A stretch of 64,000 nucleotides of DNA from Halomarina rubra. GTDB lineage: Archaea > Halobacteriota > Halobacteria > Halobacteriales > Haloarculaceae. Shown here in pieces: positions 8,467 to 17,844 of this stretch (positions are counted from its first letter, which is position 1; the number at the start of each line of letters is the position of its first letter). The DNA is taken from positions 815,818 to 879,817 of the forward strand of contig NZ_JALXFV010000008.1 of NCBI RefSeq assembly GCF_023699475.1, read 5' to 3'. The translations under genes and the position numbers were made by a program. The notes under the pieces are model-generated. The model saw only the letters and a program-made list of their open reading frames with translations. It made no database searches and was not told where the DNA came from.

Positions 8467-9449
8467 TCCGCACGCACCCCCTCGCGGTCGAGTTCGGCCC
8501 GGAACGCAGACTCACAGCCGGGCGTGTAGCTCAGCGCTGTCTCCGTCGCGGGCGTCTCGTCGAGCGCGACGATACAGCCGCCGCCGCCAGCGCCGGTCAG
8601 TTTCGCGCCGAGCGCGCCCGCCTCTCGGGCGGCCCACACCATCGCGTCCAGCGAGCGCGAGGAGACGCCGAGCGCCGACAGCAGGCCGTGGTCGAAGTTC
8701 ATCAGTTTGCCGACCGCCGAGACGTCGTCCTCCGCCAGCGCGTCCTCCCCCTCCCGGACCACGTCGCCGATGGCCTCGACGGTGTCGGCGGCGAACGCGT
8801 ACTCGTCGCGCAGCGCGCGAACGCCGGCGACGAGTTCGCCCGTGTCGCCCGCGCCGCCGTCGTAGCCGACGACGAGCGGTAGGTTCGGGACGTCCTCGAT
8901 GCGCGCACAGTCGTCGCCCTCGACGCGGACGGCCCCGCCCATCGCCGAGCAGAACGTGTCGGCGCGAGAGGCCTGGCCGTCCTGCACCTCGTGTTCGACC
9001 CGGTAGGCGCGGTCGGCGACCTCCTCGGGTGTGAGGTCACAGTCGAGTTCACGGGCGGCGGCGTCGATGGCCGCGACGACGACGGCCGCCGACGAGCCGA
9101 GCCCCGCTCCGAGCGGGATGTCGCTCTCGACGACCATGTCGAAGCCCGCGTCGGGGGCGTCGGCGACGTCGCGAGCCTGTTCGACAGCGCCGTCCACGTA
9201 ACCCATCGCCGCCTCGACGAGCGGCGTCGGGACGTTCACGTCCGGCGCGTCGCTCGCGCCGCTGCTGTACTCGACGGTGAACCCGTCGAGCGTGAGGTCG
9301 CGAGCTTCGACGCGGAGGCGGTCGTCGTCACGCGACTCGACGGTCACCCGTGCGCGCCGTTCGATGGCGCACGGGACCGCCGGTTCGCCGTAGACGACGG
9401 CGTGCTCGCCGAAGAGGTACACCTTCCCCGGCGCACTCGAAACGGTCAT
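8463..9449 (-). CDS. mvk: Mevalonate kinase
   Basis: A 328-residue GHMP-family kinase that converts mevalonate to 5-phosphomevalonate. All three family motifs are visible: APGKVYLFGEHAVVYG at residue 6, PLGAGLGSSAAVVVA in the middle, and KLTGAGGGGCIVAL near the C-terminus. It is the first gene of a two-gene operon with isopentenyl phosphate kinase. A TTTAA-type TATA element about 26 bases upstream of the ATG implies a leaderless transcript. Confidence 0.96.
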   Translation of the reverse strand: MTVSSAPGKVYLFGEHAVVYGEPAVPCAIERRARVTVESRDDDRLRVEARDLTLDGFTVEYSSGASDAPDVNVPTPLVEAAMGYVDGAVEQARDVADAPDAGFDMVVESDIPLGAGLGSSAAVVVAAIDAAARELDCDLTPEEVADRAYRVEHEVQDGQASRADTFCSAMGGAVRVEGDDCARIEDVPNLPLVVGYDGGAGDTGELVAGVRALRDEYAFAADTVEAIGDVVREGEDALAEDDVSAVGKLMNFDHGLLSALGVSSRSLDAMVWAAREAGALGAKLTGAGGGGCIVALDETPATETALSYTPGCESAFRAELDREGVRAE

Positions 9450-9466
9450 ACTCGGTACTGCCGGAG

Positions 9467-9483
9467 CGACCGTTTAAGCGTGT
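9467..9483 (-). promoter_or_regulatory. Promoter of the mvk-ipk operon
   Basis: On the minus strand the sequence reads ACGCTTAAACGGTC, with the TTAAA core about 26 bases before the mvk ATG. This is the spacing of a haloarchaeal leaderless promoter. The assignment is inferred from position and composition. Confidence 0.5.
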
Positions 9484-9704
9484 CCGAACGCGACCACGAA
9501 TCGGCTCCCACCCGACCCGGTCGCTCGCGACCGCTCGACGAGGGAGCGCTGGGTCCAGCAGTGATGTGACGCCCCGGCGGTCGTGGGAGGCTGAGCGGTC
9601 GCGGTGGTCGTAGTAATCGCCGGCGGCCGCAGCCAATCGTGACGCACGAGTGAACTGAACAGCGAATCGAAACGTCGATGGTGCTCGGTAACGTACGACT
9701 CGAT

Positions 9705-10295
9705 ATGCGACGACGGACGTATCTCGCGACCGGGGTGGCGGCGGTAGTCGGCGGTCTCGCCGGGTGTCTCGGCGGCGACGACGGTGACGGGGAGACGACG
9801 ACCGCACCGGCCGGCCCGTCGGGTAACGGGACGGACGCTGGAGGCGGCGGGACCGGAACCGGTGGGGCGACGGCCGGCGGTGACGCGACGGTCACCGTCG
9901 CCACCTCCGAGCAGTACGGCGAGTTCCTCGCCGACGCCGAGGGGATGGCGCTGTACCTGTTCACGAACGACGAGGGCGGAGAGAGCACCTGCTACGACGG
10001 GTGTGCGGAGACCTGGCCGCCGCTCACCGTCGAGGGCGAACCGAGCGCCGGCGAGGGAGTCGACGCCGACCTCGGGACGACCGAACGACGGGACGGGGCG
10101 ATGCAGGTCACCGCCGGCGGCGTCCCGCTGTACTACTACGCCCCCGACGAGTCGCCCGGCGACACCACCGGCCAGGGCGTCGGCGGCGTCTGGTTCCTCC
10201 TCGCACCCGACGGGGCGGCCATCGAAGGAGAGGGTGGCGGCGGCGGTGACGAGGGCACGACGAACGGGAGCGGTGGCGGGAGCGACCCTTACTGA
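9705..10295 (+). CDS. Tat-exported lipoprotein with COG4315-type secreted repeat domain
   Basis: A protein of about 196 residues. MRRRTYLATGVAAVVGGLAG is a twin-arginine signal ending in a lipobox (LAGC), as in exported haloarchaeal lipoproteins. A Gly/Thr-rich linker follows. The folded domain carries the COG4315 'secreted repeat' pattern: GMALYLFTNDEGGESTCYDG and CAETWPPLTVEG, then GGVPLYYYAPDESPGD with GVWFLLAPDG. The ATG at 9705 is chosen because the Tat signal starts there; an ATG at 9678 would add nine residues before the twin arginines. It lies between the uS2 and mevalonate kinase genes on the opposite strand. Function is unknown. Confidence 0.86.
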   Translation: MRRRTYLATGVAAVVGGLAGCLGGDDGDGETTTAPAGPSGNGTDAGGGGTGTGGATAGGDATVTVATSEQYGEFLADAEGMALYLFTNDEGGESTCYDGCAETWPPLTVEGEPSAGEGVDADLGTTERRDGAMQVTAGGVPLYYYAPDESPGDTTGQGVGGVWFLLAPDGAAIEGEGGGGGDEGTTNGSGGGSDPY

Positions 10296-10442
10296 CGCTA
10301 CAGACCGAATCGAGAGCGGACGAATGGCTCCGGACGACCCCGGAGCGCTGTCGCTCGACCGGCCGGTCTCCGGACGACACGCACGGGAGCGTCGCCGCTG
10401 TGGGGCGCGGTGAACGGAAGAACTGCTAATCGAAAACGCGTT

Positions 10443-11213
10443 TCAGATGTCGGTCTCGAAGTCCTCCAGCGCGTAGGAGGGTTCGGCACCGCGGTTGTCG
10501 AGCGTCTCGTTGGCCAGCAGCCAGTAGACGACCGACAGGGCCTTGCGACCCTTGTTGTTCGTCGGGACGACGAGGTCCACGTTCGACGTGGAGTTGTTCG
10601 AGTCACACATCGCGACGACGGGGATGCCGACCGTGATGGCCTCCTTGACCGCCTGGGCGTCGCCGATGGGGTCGGTGACGACCACGACGTCCGGTTCGAT
10701 GTAGCCGTCGTACTGCGGGTTCGTCAGCGTGCCGGGGATGAACCGGCCCGTGCGAGCGCGTGCGCCGACAGCGTCGGCGAACTTCTCGGCCGGGAACCGA
10801 CCGTACTGGCGCGAACTGGCCACGAGAATCTGCTCGGGGTTGTAGTTCGCGAGGAACCGCGCGGCCGTGCGGATGCGGTCGTCGGTCTGGGAGACGTCGA
10901 GCACGTACAGGCCGTCGGTCCGGACGCGGTGGATGAACCGCTCCATGTCCTTCGTCTTCTGCTGGGTCCCGATGTGGGCACCGGCAGCGAGGTAGTCCTC
11001 GACGGGGATGAGGAGGTCGACCTCGTCGTCGGGCATGACGTCTTCGTCGAGCACCGGTTCGACGTCCTCTTCGGTCTCCTCGGTCTCGGCGGCGGCCTCG
11101 GGGGCCGCGTCGGGGGCGTCTGCTTCGGCCGCTTCCTCGGCGGCGGGCGTTACTTCTTCGTCGGACTCGGCGGTCTCCTCGACCTCTTCGAGCCCTTCTT
11201 CGTTGTCGCTCAT
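10443..11213 (-). CDS. rps2: 30S ribosomal protein uS2
   Basis: A 256-residue protein with a very acidic N-terminal extension of about 70 residues, rich in Glu and Ala. The conserved uS2 core follows: [20 protein letters not shown], then [39 protein letters not shown] and [19 protein letters not shown]. It assembles on the small-subunit body. It is the last gene of the informational cluster, and its ATG overlaps the enolase stop by four bases. Acidic extensions on S2 are usual in haloarchaea. Confidence 0.97.
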   Translation of the reverse strand: MSDNEEGLEEVEETAESDEEVTPAAEEAAEADAPDAAPEAAAETEETEEDVEPVLDEDVMPDDEVDLLIPVEDYLAAGAHIGTQQKTKDMERFIHRVRTDGLYVLDVSQTDDRIRTAARFLANYNPEQILVASSRQYGRFPAEKFADAVGARARTGRFIPGTLTNPQYDGYIEPDVVVVTDPIGDAQAVKEAITVGIPVVAMCDSNNSTSNVDLVVPTNNKGRKALSVVYWLLANETLDNRGAEPSYALEDFETDI

Positions 11214-12424
11214 GCGTTTTCCTCGATTCTGATCAGTTCGTTGAGTTTCGCGGTTCGCTCGCCGCCGACCGCGCCCGTCTTGATGAACGGGGCGGCGGTC
11301 GCCACGGCCAGGTGTGCAATCGTCGTGTCCTCGGTCTCCCCACTGCGGTGGGAGACGACGGCGTCGTACCCGTGTTCGCGCGCCAGTTCGATGGCGTCGA
11401 ACGCCTCCGAGAGCGTGCCGATCTGGTTGGGCTTGACGAGGATGCTGTTGGCCGCACCCTCCTCGATGCCCTCCTCCAGTCGCTCGACGTTCGTGACGAA
11501 CAGGTCGTCACCACAGACGAGGCAGTCTTCGCCTGGGTGCCCGCTGGCACCGACCTTCTCGGTCAGCGCGGCGAAGCCCTCGTAGTCGTTCTCGTCGAGG
11601 GGGTCCTCGACGTAGACGAGGTCGTACTGCTCGACGAGGTCGGCGATGTAGTCGACCTGCTCGTCGGGCGTGCGCTCGGTGTCCGAGTAGACGTACGTGC
11701 CGTCCTCGTACAGTTCGGTGGCGGCGACGTCGAGACCGAACCGAATCTCGAAGCCGACCTCCTCGGCGACCTGCGAGACGGCCTCGGCCATCACGTCGAA
11801 CGCTTCGGCGTCGTCGATCGAGGGTGCCCACGCGCCCTCGTCGCCCTTCGCGGCGGCCTCGCCGCGCTCGGCGAGGATGTCGCGCGCCGCGCCGTGGACG
11901 GCCGCGTTGGCGAACACGGCGTCGGCCACACTGGGCGCGCCGACGGGTGCGGCGAGGAACTCCTGGATGTCCGTCGCGTCGGCGGCGTGTTCGGCGCCGC
12001 CGATGACGTTCCCGAGCGGTGTCGGGAACTGGTTGCCACGGAACGCACCACCGAGGTGCTGGTACAGCGGTGCGCCGAGCATGTCGGCACCCGCCTTCGC
12101 CGCGGCCATCGAGATGGCGACGGCGCTGTTGGCACCGATCTCCGAGAAGTCGTCGGTGCCGTCGGCCTCGCGCAGCACGTAGTCGACCGAGCGCTGGTCG
12201 CCGGCGTACACCTGCCCCTCCAGCCGAGGGACGGCGAGTTCGCGGGCGTTCGCGATGGCCTCCTCGGCGGGCAACTCGATGGCCTCGTACTCGCCGGTGG
12301 ACGCGCCGGAGGGTGCGGCCCCGCGGCCGAACCCACCGCTCTCGGTGGAGACGTCGGCCTCGACCGTCGGGTTGCCCCGCGAGTCGAGGATACGGCGCAG
12401 TCGCACCTCGGTGATGAGCGTCAC
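11210..12424 (-). CDS. eno: Enolase
   Basis: A 404-residue glycolytic enzyme that converts 2-phosphoglycerate to phosphoenolpyruvate. [17 protein letters not shown] at the N-terminus, the metal ligands around [13 protein letters not shown] and [28 protein letters not shown] (catalytic Lys) and [19 protein letters not shown] are all canonical. The start is GTG 12422-12424, which overlaps the RpoK stop by four bases. A longer in-frame extension upstream lacks enolase sequence and is not translated in this frame. Enolase inside the ribosomal/RNA polymerase operon is a known archaeal arrangement. Confidence 0.97.
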   Translation of the reverse strand: MTLITEVRLRRILDSRGNPTVEADVSTESGGFGRGAAPSGASTGEYEAIELPAEEAIANARELAVPRLEGQVYAGDQRSVDYVLREADGTDDFSEIGANSAVAISMAAAKAGADMLGAPLYQHLGGAFRGNQFPTPLGNVIGGAEHAADATDIQEFLAAPVGAPSVADAVFANAAVHGAARDILAERGEAAAKGDEGAWAPSIDDAEAFDVMAEAVSQVAEEVGFEIRFGLDVAATELYEDGTYVYSDTERTPDEQVDYIADLVEQYDLVYVEDPLDENDYEGFAALTEKVGASGHPGEDCLVCGDDLFVTNVERLEEGIEEGAANSILVKPNQIGTLSEAFDAIELAREHGYDAVVSHRSGETEDTTIAHLAVATAAPFIKTGAVGGERTAKLNELIRIEENA

Positions 12425-12600
12425 TGTTGCCCCCTGATGACGGTGAACGGCAGTGCGCCCGCGTCGTACTCCTCGGCGGCGACCAGGATGGGTTCGGTCT
12501 GCTCGGAGTCGACGAGCACGGGTGCACCGTAGGACACCTGCAGCGCTCGCGCGCCGATGATGCGGGCCTTCTCGTAGCGGTTGTGGTCCTGTCGTGCCAT
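12421..12600 (-). CDS. rpoK: DNA-directed RNA polymerase subunit K
   Basis: A 59-residue subunit, the archaeal counterpart of omega/Rpb6. [20 protein letters not shown] and [20 protein letters not shown] cover the conserved C-terminal assembly region. The ATG at 12598-12600 shares one base with the RpoN stop (TGATG). A longer frame beginning at 12663 would be read inside rpoN and is rejected. Its place between rpoN and eno is the standard archaeal order. Confidence 0.95.
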   Translation of the reverse strand: MARQDHNRYEKARIIGARALQVSYGAPVLVDSEQTEPILVAAEEYDAGALPFTVIRGQQ

Positions 12601-12794
12601 CACTGGTAGGGTGCGACGATGTCGACGAGGTCCTTGTGCGAGACGAGCATGCGTCGGCAGCACGGCCGGTCGACGCCGAGTTCGTCGAGCACGTCGGCAG
12701 GGTTCTCGTCGCCCTCCTTCGTTCGCTGCTTGAACTCCTCCCAGTGTTCACCCACGACTTTGCCGCACGTGAAACACCGGACGGGGATCATCAT
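12600..12794 (-). CDS. rpoN: DNA-directed RNA polymerase subunit N
   Basis: A 64-residue zinc-binding subunit (Rpb10 homologue). The Zn site is formed by CFTCGK near the N-terminus and the adjacent pair in [36 protein letters not shown] is diagnostic. Two consecutive ATG codons (12794 and 12791) are possible starts. It lies 11 bases downstream of the uS9 stop. Confidence 0.96.
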   Translation of the reverse strand: MMIPVRCFTCGKVVGEHWEEFKQRTKEGDENPADVLDELGVDRPCCRRMLVSHKDLVDIVAPYQ

Positions 12795-12805
12795 GATTGA
12801 GTCAC

Positions 12806-13204
12806 CTAGCGGTAGGACTTCTGGTAACGCGCCCGTGCACCGGGGCCGCCCCACTTCTTGGACTCGGCCTGACGGACGTCGTTGACCAGCAGCGAGCGGT
12901 CGAACGTCATGTACGCGTCGCGCAGTTCGGCGTCGTTCGTGAACTCGACGAGTCCACGAGCGATTGCGGTGCGGGCCGCGTCGGCCTGCCCCATCACGCC
13001 GCCACCGGAGACGTCGACTTCGACGTCCACGGTGTCACGGAGCTCCTCCTCCGCGATGCGGAACGGTTCGAGCATCTTCAACCGCGCCATCTCCGGCTCG
13101 GTCAGCTCGACTGGCTGTGCGTTGATGCGCACCCGGCCCTGGCCCTCGCGGACCGTCGCCCGGGCGATTGCGGTCTTCTTCTTGCCACTCGTGTTGGTTA
13201 CCAT
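12806..13204 (-). CDS. rps9: 30S ribosomal protein uS9
   Basis: A 132-residue small-subunit protein whose C-terminal tail reaches the decoding site. [20 protein letters not shown] at the N-terminus, [20 protein letters not shown] in the middle, and the basic tail ending [13 protein letters not shown] are canonical. It overlaps the uL13 stop by seven bases. Confidence 0.97.
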   Translation of the reverse strand: MVTNTSGKKKTAIARATVREGQGRVRINAQPVELTEPEMARLKMLEPFRIAEEELRDTVDVEVDVSGGGVMGQADAARTAIARGLVEFTNDAELRDAYMTFDRSLLVNDVRQAESKKWGGPGARARYQKSYR

Positions 13205-13638
13205 GTGACGTTGGCCCCGATCTGGTCGCTGATCTCGCCCAGCGTGACGAATTTGATGTTCGACAGACGGTCGAGGGAGGTGCCGTCGAGGATGACGGCC
13301 TCCTGGTCCTCGTACGGGTTGCCCACGTACGTTCGGACGTTCTCGAACGCCTCGCGCCCGCGGGGGGTCTTGTACGGGACCATGCCGCGGATGGCGCGCT
13401 TGAAGAGGCGGTCGGGACGACGCGGGTAGTACGGACCCTGGTCGGAGCCGACCTCGACGCGCTTTCGGTAGACCGACAGCACGTCCTCCTCGTCGCCGGT
13501 GATGATGGCCTGCTCTGCGTTGACGACGGCGACACGCTCGCCGTCCATCACGCGCTGGGCGACCTCGCTGGAGACGCGACCGAGGATGCAGTCTCGGGCG
13601 TCGACGACGACGTCGGCGTCGAACTCGGCGACGCTCAT
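13198..13638 (-). CDS. rpl13: 50S ribosomal protein uL13
   Basis: A 146-residue large-subunit protein. [20 protein letters not shown] and [20 protein letters not shown] are the family signatures. It overlaps the eL18 stop by four bases and the uS9 start by seven, as expected for a tightly coupled operon. Confidence 0.97.
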   Translation of the reverse strand: MSVAEFDADVVVDARDCILGRVSSEVAQRVMDGERVAVVNAEQAIITGDEEDVLSVYRKRVEVGSDQGPYYPRRPDRLFKRAIRGMVPYKTPRGREAFENVRTYVGNPYEDQEAVILDGTSLDRLSNIKFVTLGEISDQIGANVTW

Positions 13639-13982
13639 CGGATCACCCGGACGTTGGAGCCCTCTGGGTTCTGTTCGATTGCCTGTTCGAGGTCGATGGC
13701 CTCACCGACCTGACTGATCTTCGTGCGGGCCGTCCCGGAGAAGTCGACGGCAGCGACGGTGACGTCCTTGCGGAGCGCACCACTGCCGAGGACCTTCCCG
13801 GGGACGATGACGGTCTCTTCTTCCTGAGCGTACCGTTCGATACGCCCGAGGTTGACCTCCGCGTGCGTTCGCCGTGGCGATTCGAGCCGGTCGGCGACGT
13901 CGCCCCACACCGCGGCACCGCTGCGTGCGGCGGCCTTACAGTCGGCGATGAGACTCTGGAGTCTCGGGTTCGTCTTACTCAT
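13635..13982 (-). CDS. rpl18e: 50S ribosomal protein eL18
   Basis: A 115-residue archaeal/eukaryal-specific ribosomal protein. [20 protein letters not shown] opens it, and [20 protein letters not shown] covers the conserved core. It is the first protein gene after tRNA-Leu, with 21 bases between its ATG and the tRNA 3' end, so the tRNA and mRNA are probably processed from one transcript. Confidence 0.96.
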   Translation of the reverse strand: MSKTNPRLQSLIADCKAAARSGAAVWGDVADRLESPRRTHAEVNLGRIERYAQEEETVIVPGKVLGSGALRKDVTVAAVDFSGTARTKISQVGEAIDLEQAIEQNPEGSNVRVIR

Positions 13983-14003
13983 TGTTCTGAATTGTGAGAG
14001 AAA

Positions 14004-14088
14004 TGCAGGGAGCAGGATTCGAACCTGCGGACCCCTGAAGGACGGCGCCCTGAACGCCGCGCCGTTGGCCAGACTTGGCTATCCCTGC
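14004..14088 (-). tRNA. tRNA-Leu (CAG anticodon)
   Basis: An 85-base class II tRNA without encoded CCA. The acceptor stem GCAGGGA/TCCCTGC has discriminator A. The anticodon stem CGGCG/CGCCG frames loop TTCAGGG, giving anticodon CAG. A long variable arm follows, then T-arm GCAGGTTCGAATCCTGC. No intron is present. It heads the eL18-uL13-uS9-rpoN-rpoK-eno-uS2 unit. Confidence 0.96.
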
Positions 14089-14110
14089 GCGTTTGTACTG
14101 TGTGTCGTTT

Positions 14111-14130
14111 CCCGTAAAACCCCTTTCGGT
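14111..14130 (-). promoter_or_regulatory. Promoter before tRNA-Leu and the eL18 operon
   Basis: On the minus strand the sequence ACCGAAAGGGGTTTTACGGG contains a BRE-like CGAAAGG and a TATA-like TTTTAC centred about 28 bases before the tRNA 5' end. This suggests that the downstream half of the cluster is transcribed from its own promoter, starting with the tRNA. Confidence 0.55.
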
Positions 14131-14186
14131 CCGTCGGCTCTGCGGGGCCTGCGTCATCACCACGGGGTTGGGGGTTCGGGACATCG

Positions 14187-14936
14187 TTACAACTGGACCG
14201 CTTCTTCGAGTTCGTCTGCGCGTGCGTACAGCGAGTCGACGGCTTCGAGCACCAGTTCGGGCGCGCTCATCGACCCGTCGGTCTCGACGTCGAAGACGAA
14301 CGCGCCGGGGACGTCCTCGACGCGCACCTCCTTACCGGGGTACCGGTTCCGGAGGTCGTTGCCGAACTCCTCGGTCGGAACGAGCTCGCCGTCCTCCTCG
14401 ATGACACCGCGGAGGATCTGTGGGTCGTCGTCCGCGAACTCGCCGAGGTCACCGACGACTTCGACGGTCTGGAGGTGACGGTAGCCGACCGCGACCCCGC
14501 CCTGGTGTTTGGCGTGGGTCTTGCCGTGGTCGAGCACCGCTTCGGCCTCCAGTTCGAGGCGCTGGCTCTCCTTGAGGTCGATGATGGGGACGTTCTCGTC
14601 CGCCGGGGCGACCATCCCGTCGGCCGAGACGAGGTCGCCGGAGTACGCCGTCGCCGGACCCTGCACGTCGAGCGCGAGGGTGACGGTCTCGCCCTCCTCG
14701 AACTCGCCGGGCGGGGTCGTCAGCGGGACGAGCCCCAGACGAAGCCCGATCATCTCGTCGAACATCACCGACGAGTTCTCGATGACGCGTAGCTCGTCGA
14801 TCGAGAGCGTCGGGACGTCCGCGATCATCGCTCGGCGGATGCCGTTGGCGAACGCGGGCGTGACGCCACGGACGACGAACCGGGCGTCCCGGTCGTCCTC
14901 GGAGCGGTCGATGAACTCCACGTCGAACTCACTCAT
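14187..14936 (-). CDS. rpoD: DNA-directed RNA polymerase subunit D
   Basis: A 249-residue archaeal homologue of bacterial alpha / eukaryal Rpb3, which dimerises with RpoL to nucleate polymerase assembly. [20 protein letters not shown] and [20 protein letters not shown] are the conserved assembly motifs. I see no obvious Fe-S cysteine cluster, as is usual in haloarchaeal RpoD. It starts 3 bases after the uS11 stop. Confidence 0.97.
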   Translation of the reverse strand: MSEFDVEFIDRSEDDRDARFVVRGVTPAFANGIRRAMIADVPTLSIDELRVIENSSVMFDEMIGLRLGLVPLTTPPGEFEEGETVTLALDVQGPATAYSGDLVSADGMVAPADENVPIIDLKESQRLELEAEAVLDHGKTHAKHQGGVAVGYRHLQTVEVVGDLGEFADDDPQILRGVIEEDGELVPTEEFGNDLRNRYPGKEVRVEDVPGAFVFDVETDGSMSAPELVLEAVDSLYARADELEEAVQL

Positions 14937-14939
14937 GGC

Positions 14940-15332
14940 TCAGAACCCGCTGTTCTTCGGCGGTCGGGTCCCGTCGTGGGGGATCGGCGTGACGTCCTCG
15001 ATGCGACCGATCTCGAGGCCCGCACGTGCGAGCGCTCGGATGGTCGCCTGCGCGCCGGGACCGGGGTTCTTCTGCAGGTTGCCCCCCGGACCGCGGACGC
15101 GGACGTGGACGCCTTCGATGCCCTGCGCCATGATGTCCTCGGCGACCGTCTCGGCCATCTGCATGGCCGCGTACGGCGACGCCTCGTCGCGGTTCTGCTT
15201 CACGACCGTCCCACCGGAGGACTTCGCGAGCGTCTCCGCGCCCGTCTCGTCCGTGATGGTGATGATGGTGTTGTTGAACGATGCGTGGACGTGTGCGATG
15301 GCCCAGCGGCCCTCGGGTTCCTGTTGGCTCAT
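14940..15332 (-). CDS. rps11: 30S ribosomal protein uS11
   Basis: A 130-residue platform protein of the small subunit. [40 protein letters not shown] and [19 protein letters not shown] are family signatures. It overlaps the uS4 stop by four bases. Confidence 0.97.
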   Translation of the reverse strand: MSQQEPEGRWAIAHVHASFNNTIITITDETGAETLAKSSGGTVVKQNRDEASPYAAMQMAETVAEDIMAQGIEGVHVRVRGPGGNLQKNPGPGAQATIRALARAGLEIGRIEDVTPIPHDGTRPPKNSGF

Positions 15333-15856
15333 TCTTGACCCTCCGCGCGGGCGGGGTGCAGGTCGTCCGCCAGCGGACTGTTCTCGTCGAACTCGATGGT
15401 GTCTTCCTCGCTGGTCGTGACGGTGTACGACGGAATCGTCACGCGCGAGTCGCTCACGACGACGTGGCCGTGGACGATGAACTGTCGTGCCTGGGTCGGC
15501 GTGCTCGCCAGCCCCTTGCGGTACGCGACCGTCTGGAGGCGGCGTTCGAGCACGTCCGTGACGTCGAGCGACAGGATGTCGTCAAGGGAGTCGTTCTCCC
15601 CGAGGATACCCTTGCGCTTCAGACTGGCGAGGAACTCCTCGCCGGCCTCGGCGGCGGCCTCGGCGTCACCCTGGGACTCGCCGAGCAGTCGGCGGGCCTC
15701 ACGGCGGTAGTCGCGCAGTTCGGACTGCGCCTTCCAGAGCTCCTCCTTGTTCGTCAGGCCGTAGCGGCCGGTGAGACCGGACTCCTCGGCGATACGCTCG
15801 CCCTGGTAGGGGTGGTTCGGGGTCTCGTAGAGCTTGGTGTTCTGTCCGAGCGTCAT
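15329..15856 (-). CDS. rps4: 30S ribosomal protein uS4
   Basis: A 175-residue primary rRNA-binding protein of the small subunit. [20 protein letters not shown] is the archaeal N-terminus, and the S4 RNA-binding fold is seen in [20 protein letters not shown]. The ATG at 15854-15856 shares a base with the uS13 stop (TGATG). A GTG just before it is possible but would overlap further. Confidence 0.97.
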   Translation of the reverse strand: MTLGQNTKLYETPNHPYQGERIAEESGLTGRYGLTNKEELWKAQSELRDYRREARRLLGESQGDAEAAAEAGEEFLASLKRKGILGENDSLDDILSLDVTDVLERRLQTVAYRKGLASTPTQARQFIVHGHVVVSDSRVTIPSYTVTTSEEDTIEFDENSPLADDLHPARAEGQE

Positions 15857-16350
15857 CACTCAGCCTCCTGCTCTTCTTTGATGGCTTCGACGTTCACACC
15901 GATGGTCCCCTCGGAGCGACCGGTGGACTTCGTGCGCTGCCCACGGACTTTCTGGCCGCGTTTGTGACGGACGCCCTTGTAGGAGTCGACCATCTGCATC
16001 CGGTTGATGTCCTTCCGTCGGGACATTTCGAGCTCGTTGCCGACCTCGTGGGTGGTCTCGCCGGTGTAGTAGTCGCTCTGGTGGTTGGCGAGCCACGTCG
16101 GGATGCTGTCGGCGTACTGCTCGACGGCGTCGACGACGTTCTGGATGACGTCGTCCTCGAGGCGGCCGAACGTCGCCTTGCGGTCGACGTCTGCTTTCTC
16201 ACAGATGATGCGGGCGGTTCGTCGCCCGATACCGTTCATCTCGCTGAGCGAACGCTCGACGGTCTTGGTGCCGTCGAGGTCCGTCTGACCGATACGGACG
16301 AAGTAACGAATGTCGTCGTCTTCTTCGCCCTCGGGTTGTTCCTGGCTCAT
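15856..16350 (-). CDS. rps13: 30S ribosomal protein uS13
   Basis: A 164-residue head protein of the small subunit. YFVRIGQTDLDGTKTVERSL, NGIGRRTARIICEKADVDR and the basic tail VRHKRGQKVRGQRTKSTGRS are canonical. It is the first protein gene after tRNA-Ser, with a 16-base gap. A short acidic N-terminal extension (EQPEGEEDDD) is typical of haloarchaea. Confidence 0.97.
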   Translation of the reverse strand: MSQEQPEGEEDDDIRYFVRIGQTDLDGTKTVERSLSEMNGIGRRTARIICEKADVDRKATFGRLEDDVIQNVVDAVEQYADSIPTWLANHQSDYYTGETTHEVGNELEMSRRKDINRMQMVDSYKGVRHKRGQKVRGQRTKSTGRSEGTIGVNVEAIKEEQEAE

Positions 16351-16366
16351 GTGTTGTGGATTCGGA

Positions 16367-16451
16367 CGTCGTGGCGGGGATTCGAACCCCGGAGGCTTGA
16401 CGCCACTGAGTTAGCAACCCAGCGCCTTGGGCCGAGCTTGGCTACCACGAC
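16367..16451 (-). tRNA. tRNA-Ser (GCT anticodon)
   Basis: An 85-base class II tRNA. The acceptor stem GTCGTGG/CCACGAC has discriminator G. The anticodon stem CTGGG/CTCAG frames loop TTGCTAA, giving anticodon GCT (AGC/AGT codons). It has a long variable arm and T-arm CGGGGTTCGAATCCCCG. No intron or encoded CCA is present. It leads the uS13-uS4-uS11-rpoD unit. Confidence 0.96.
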
Positions 16452-16540
16452 TCGCGTTTCGTATCTTCGCGTCGGACACCGCGTCCGCACTCGGGAGCCG
16501 ACCTCCCTACACTGATTGCGTTCGTACGAACCCAGTGCCG

Positions 16541-16560
16541 ACACTTAAACACACCGAATC
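16541..16560 (-). promoter_or_regulatory. Promoter before tRNA-Ser and the uS13 operon
   Basis: On the minus strand the sequence GATTCGGTGTGTTTAAGTGT has a TATA-like TTTAAG at about 16543-16549. The predicted start is about 16520, roughly 70 bases before the tRNA 5' end, which would need 5' processing by RNase P. Inferred from sequence only. Confidence 0.45.
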
Positions 16561-16663
16561 GGGAGACCCATGAGAGAGTGCGACAGCCCCTCGCCTTCGG
16601 GGAGAACGGCCCGTCGGCTGGAGGAGCGATACGATACTCGAGGAGAACGACCGCCCCGACGGC

Positions 16664-17656
16664 TCAGTCGGCGTCGGCGGGCATCCCGAGGTACTTCTCG
16701 TTGACCACCCACTCGTCGTCGTCGTCGCGGACGAGGTACTCGCCGTAGTACGGCACCCTGTTGGCGACGACCTCGCGGAACGCCTCGCGAATCTCCGGTT
16801 TCGTCATCTCGCCCATCGGCCGCAGGTCGTCGTTGCGGTTGAGACAGCCCTTCAGGTACCCTTGGTGTGTGACGCGCACGCGGTGGCAGTTCGCACAGAA
16901 CGACTCGTTGCCCACCGGGTCGACGATCTCGACCATCCCCCCCTCGGAGGAGTCCGTCTCGCCGACCCAGTACCGTCGTCGGCCGTGCATCTCGCGGCGC
17001 TCGACCCGGTCGGCCTGCTCTTCGAGCCAGTCGTGGACCCGCTGGATGTCGATGGCCCACTCCGGTCGACCCGCCAGTTCGGGCATGTACTCGATGAGCT
17101 GCAACTGGAGGCCGTCGTTCTCGGCGACGTAGTCGACCATCTCGGGGACGTAGCCCGCGGTCTTCTCGAAGACGACCATGTTGAGTTTGACAGGGGTCAA
17201 CCCCGCCTCGACGGCCGCTTTCACGCCCGCGACGACGTCGTCGTACGCGCCGCTCTTGGTCAACTCGCGGAACGCCTTCGGGTCGAGAGCGTCCTGCGAG
17301 ACGTTCACCCGGTCGAGGCCCGCCTCGACCAGCGCCTCCGCACGTCCAGGGAGGTACGTGCCGTTGGTGGTCAGGGACGTCTCCATCGAGTCGGGCGTGC
17401 GCTCGATGATCTCTTCGAGGTCCTGGCGGAGCATCGGTTCGCCGCCCGTGAACTTCGCCTTCTCGACGCCGAACTCCTCGGCGACCTCCAGGAACCGAAC
17501 GACGTCGTCGGCGGTCATCTCGTCGTCCTGTGCCTCCATCGGCCCACGCGTGTCCCCCAGCCCCTCGTTGTGGCAGTAGACGCAGTCGAAGTTACACCGG
17601 TCGGTGAGAGAGAGACGGACGCCCGTGACCTCGCGGCCGAACTCGTCCGAGAGCAT
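16664..17656 (-). CDS. moaA: GTP 3',8-cyclase MoaA (molybdenum cofactor biosynthesis)
   Basis: A 330-residue radical SAM enzyme that catalyses the first step of molybdopterin synthesis from GTP. The SAM-binding 4Fe-4S motif is CNFDCVYC (Cys-x3-Cys-x2-Cys) near residue 22. [17 protein letters not shown] is the GGEP motif. The second, GTP-binding cluster uses cysteines in [13 protein letters not shown] and [19 protein letters not shown]. Length is normal. The gene is alone; no other moa genes are in the window. Confidence 0.96.
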   Translation of the reverse strand: MLSDEFGREVTGVRLSLTDRCNFDCVYCHNEGLGDTRGPMEAQDDEMTADDVVRFLEVAEEFGVEKAKFTGGEPMLRQDLEEIIERTPDSMETSLTTNGTYLPGRAEALVEAGLDRVNVSQDALDPKAFRELTKSGAYDDVVAGVKAAVEAGLTPVKLNMVVFEKTAGYVPEMVDYVAENDGLQLQLIEYMPELAGRPEWAIDIQRVHDWLEEQADRVERREMHGRRRYWVGETDSSEGGMVEIVDPVGNESFCANCHRVRVTHQGYLKGCLNRNDDLRPMGEMTKPEIREAFREVVANRVPYYGEYLVRDDDDEWVVNEKYLGMPADAD

Positions 17657-17844
17657 ACCCGTCCGTTCCCGTCAGGCGGCTTAAACCCGCGCCCGGTTCG
17701 ACGGCCGACGTAACTACAAGCGGTTACCCACGACGACGGCGAAAACCGCCCGACGTTGTCTCATCGCAGATATATCGCCGCCGACTCCGCACGTAGCCAC
17801 GGACGTTCACAACCCTTATCGGCCGAACGCGACGTATCACGGCT

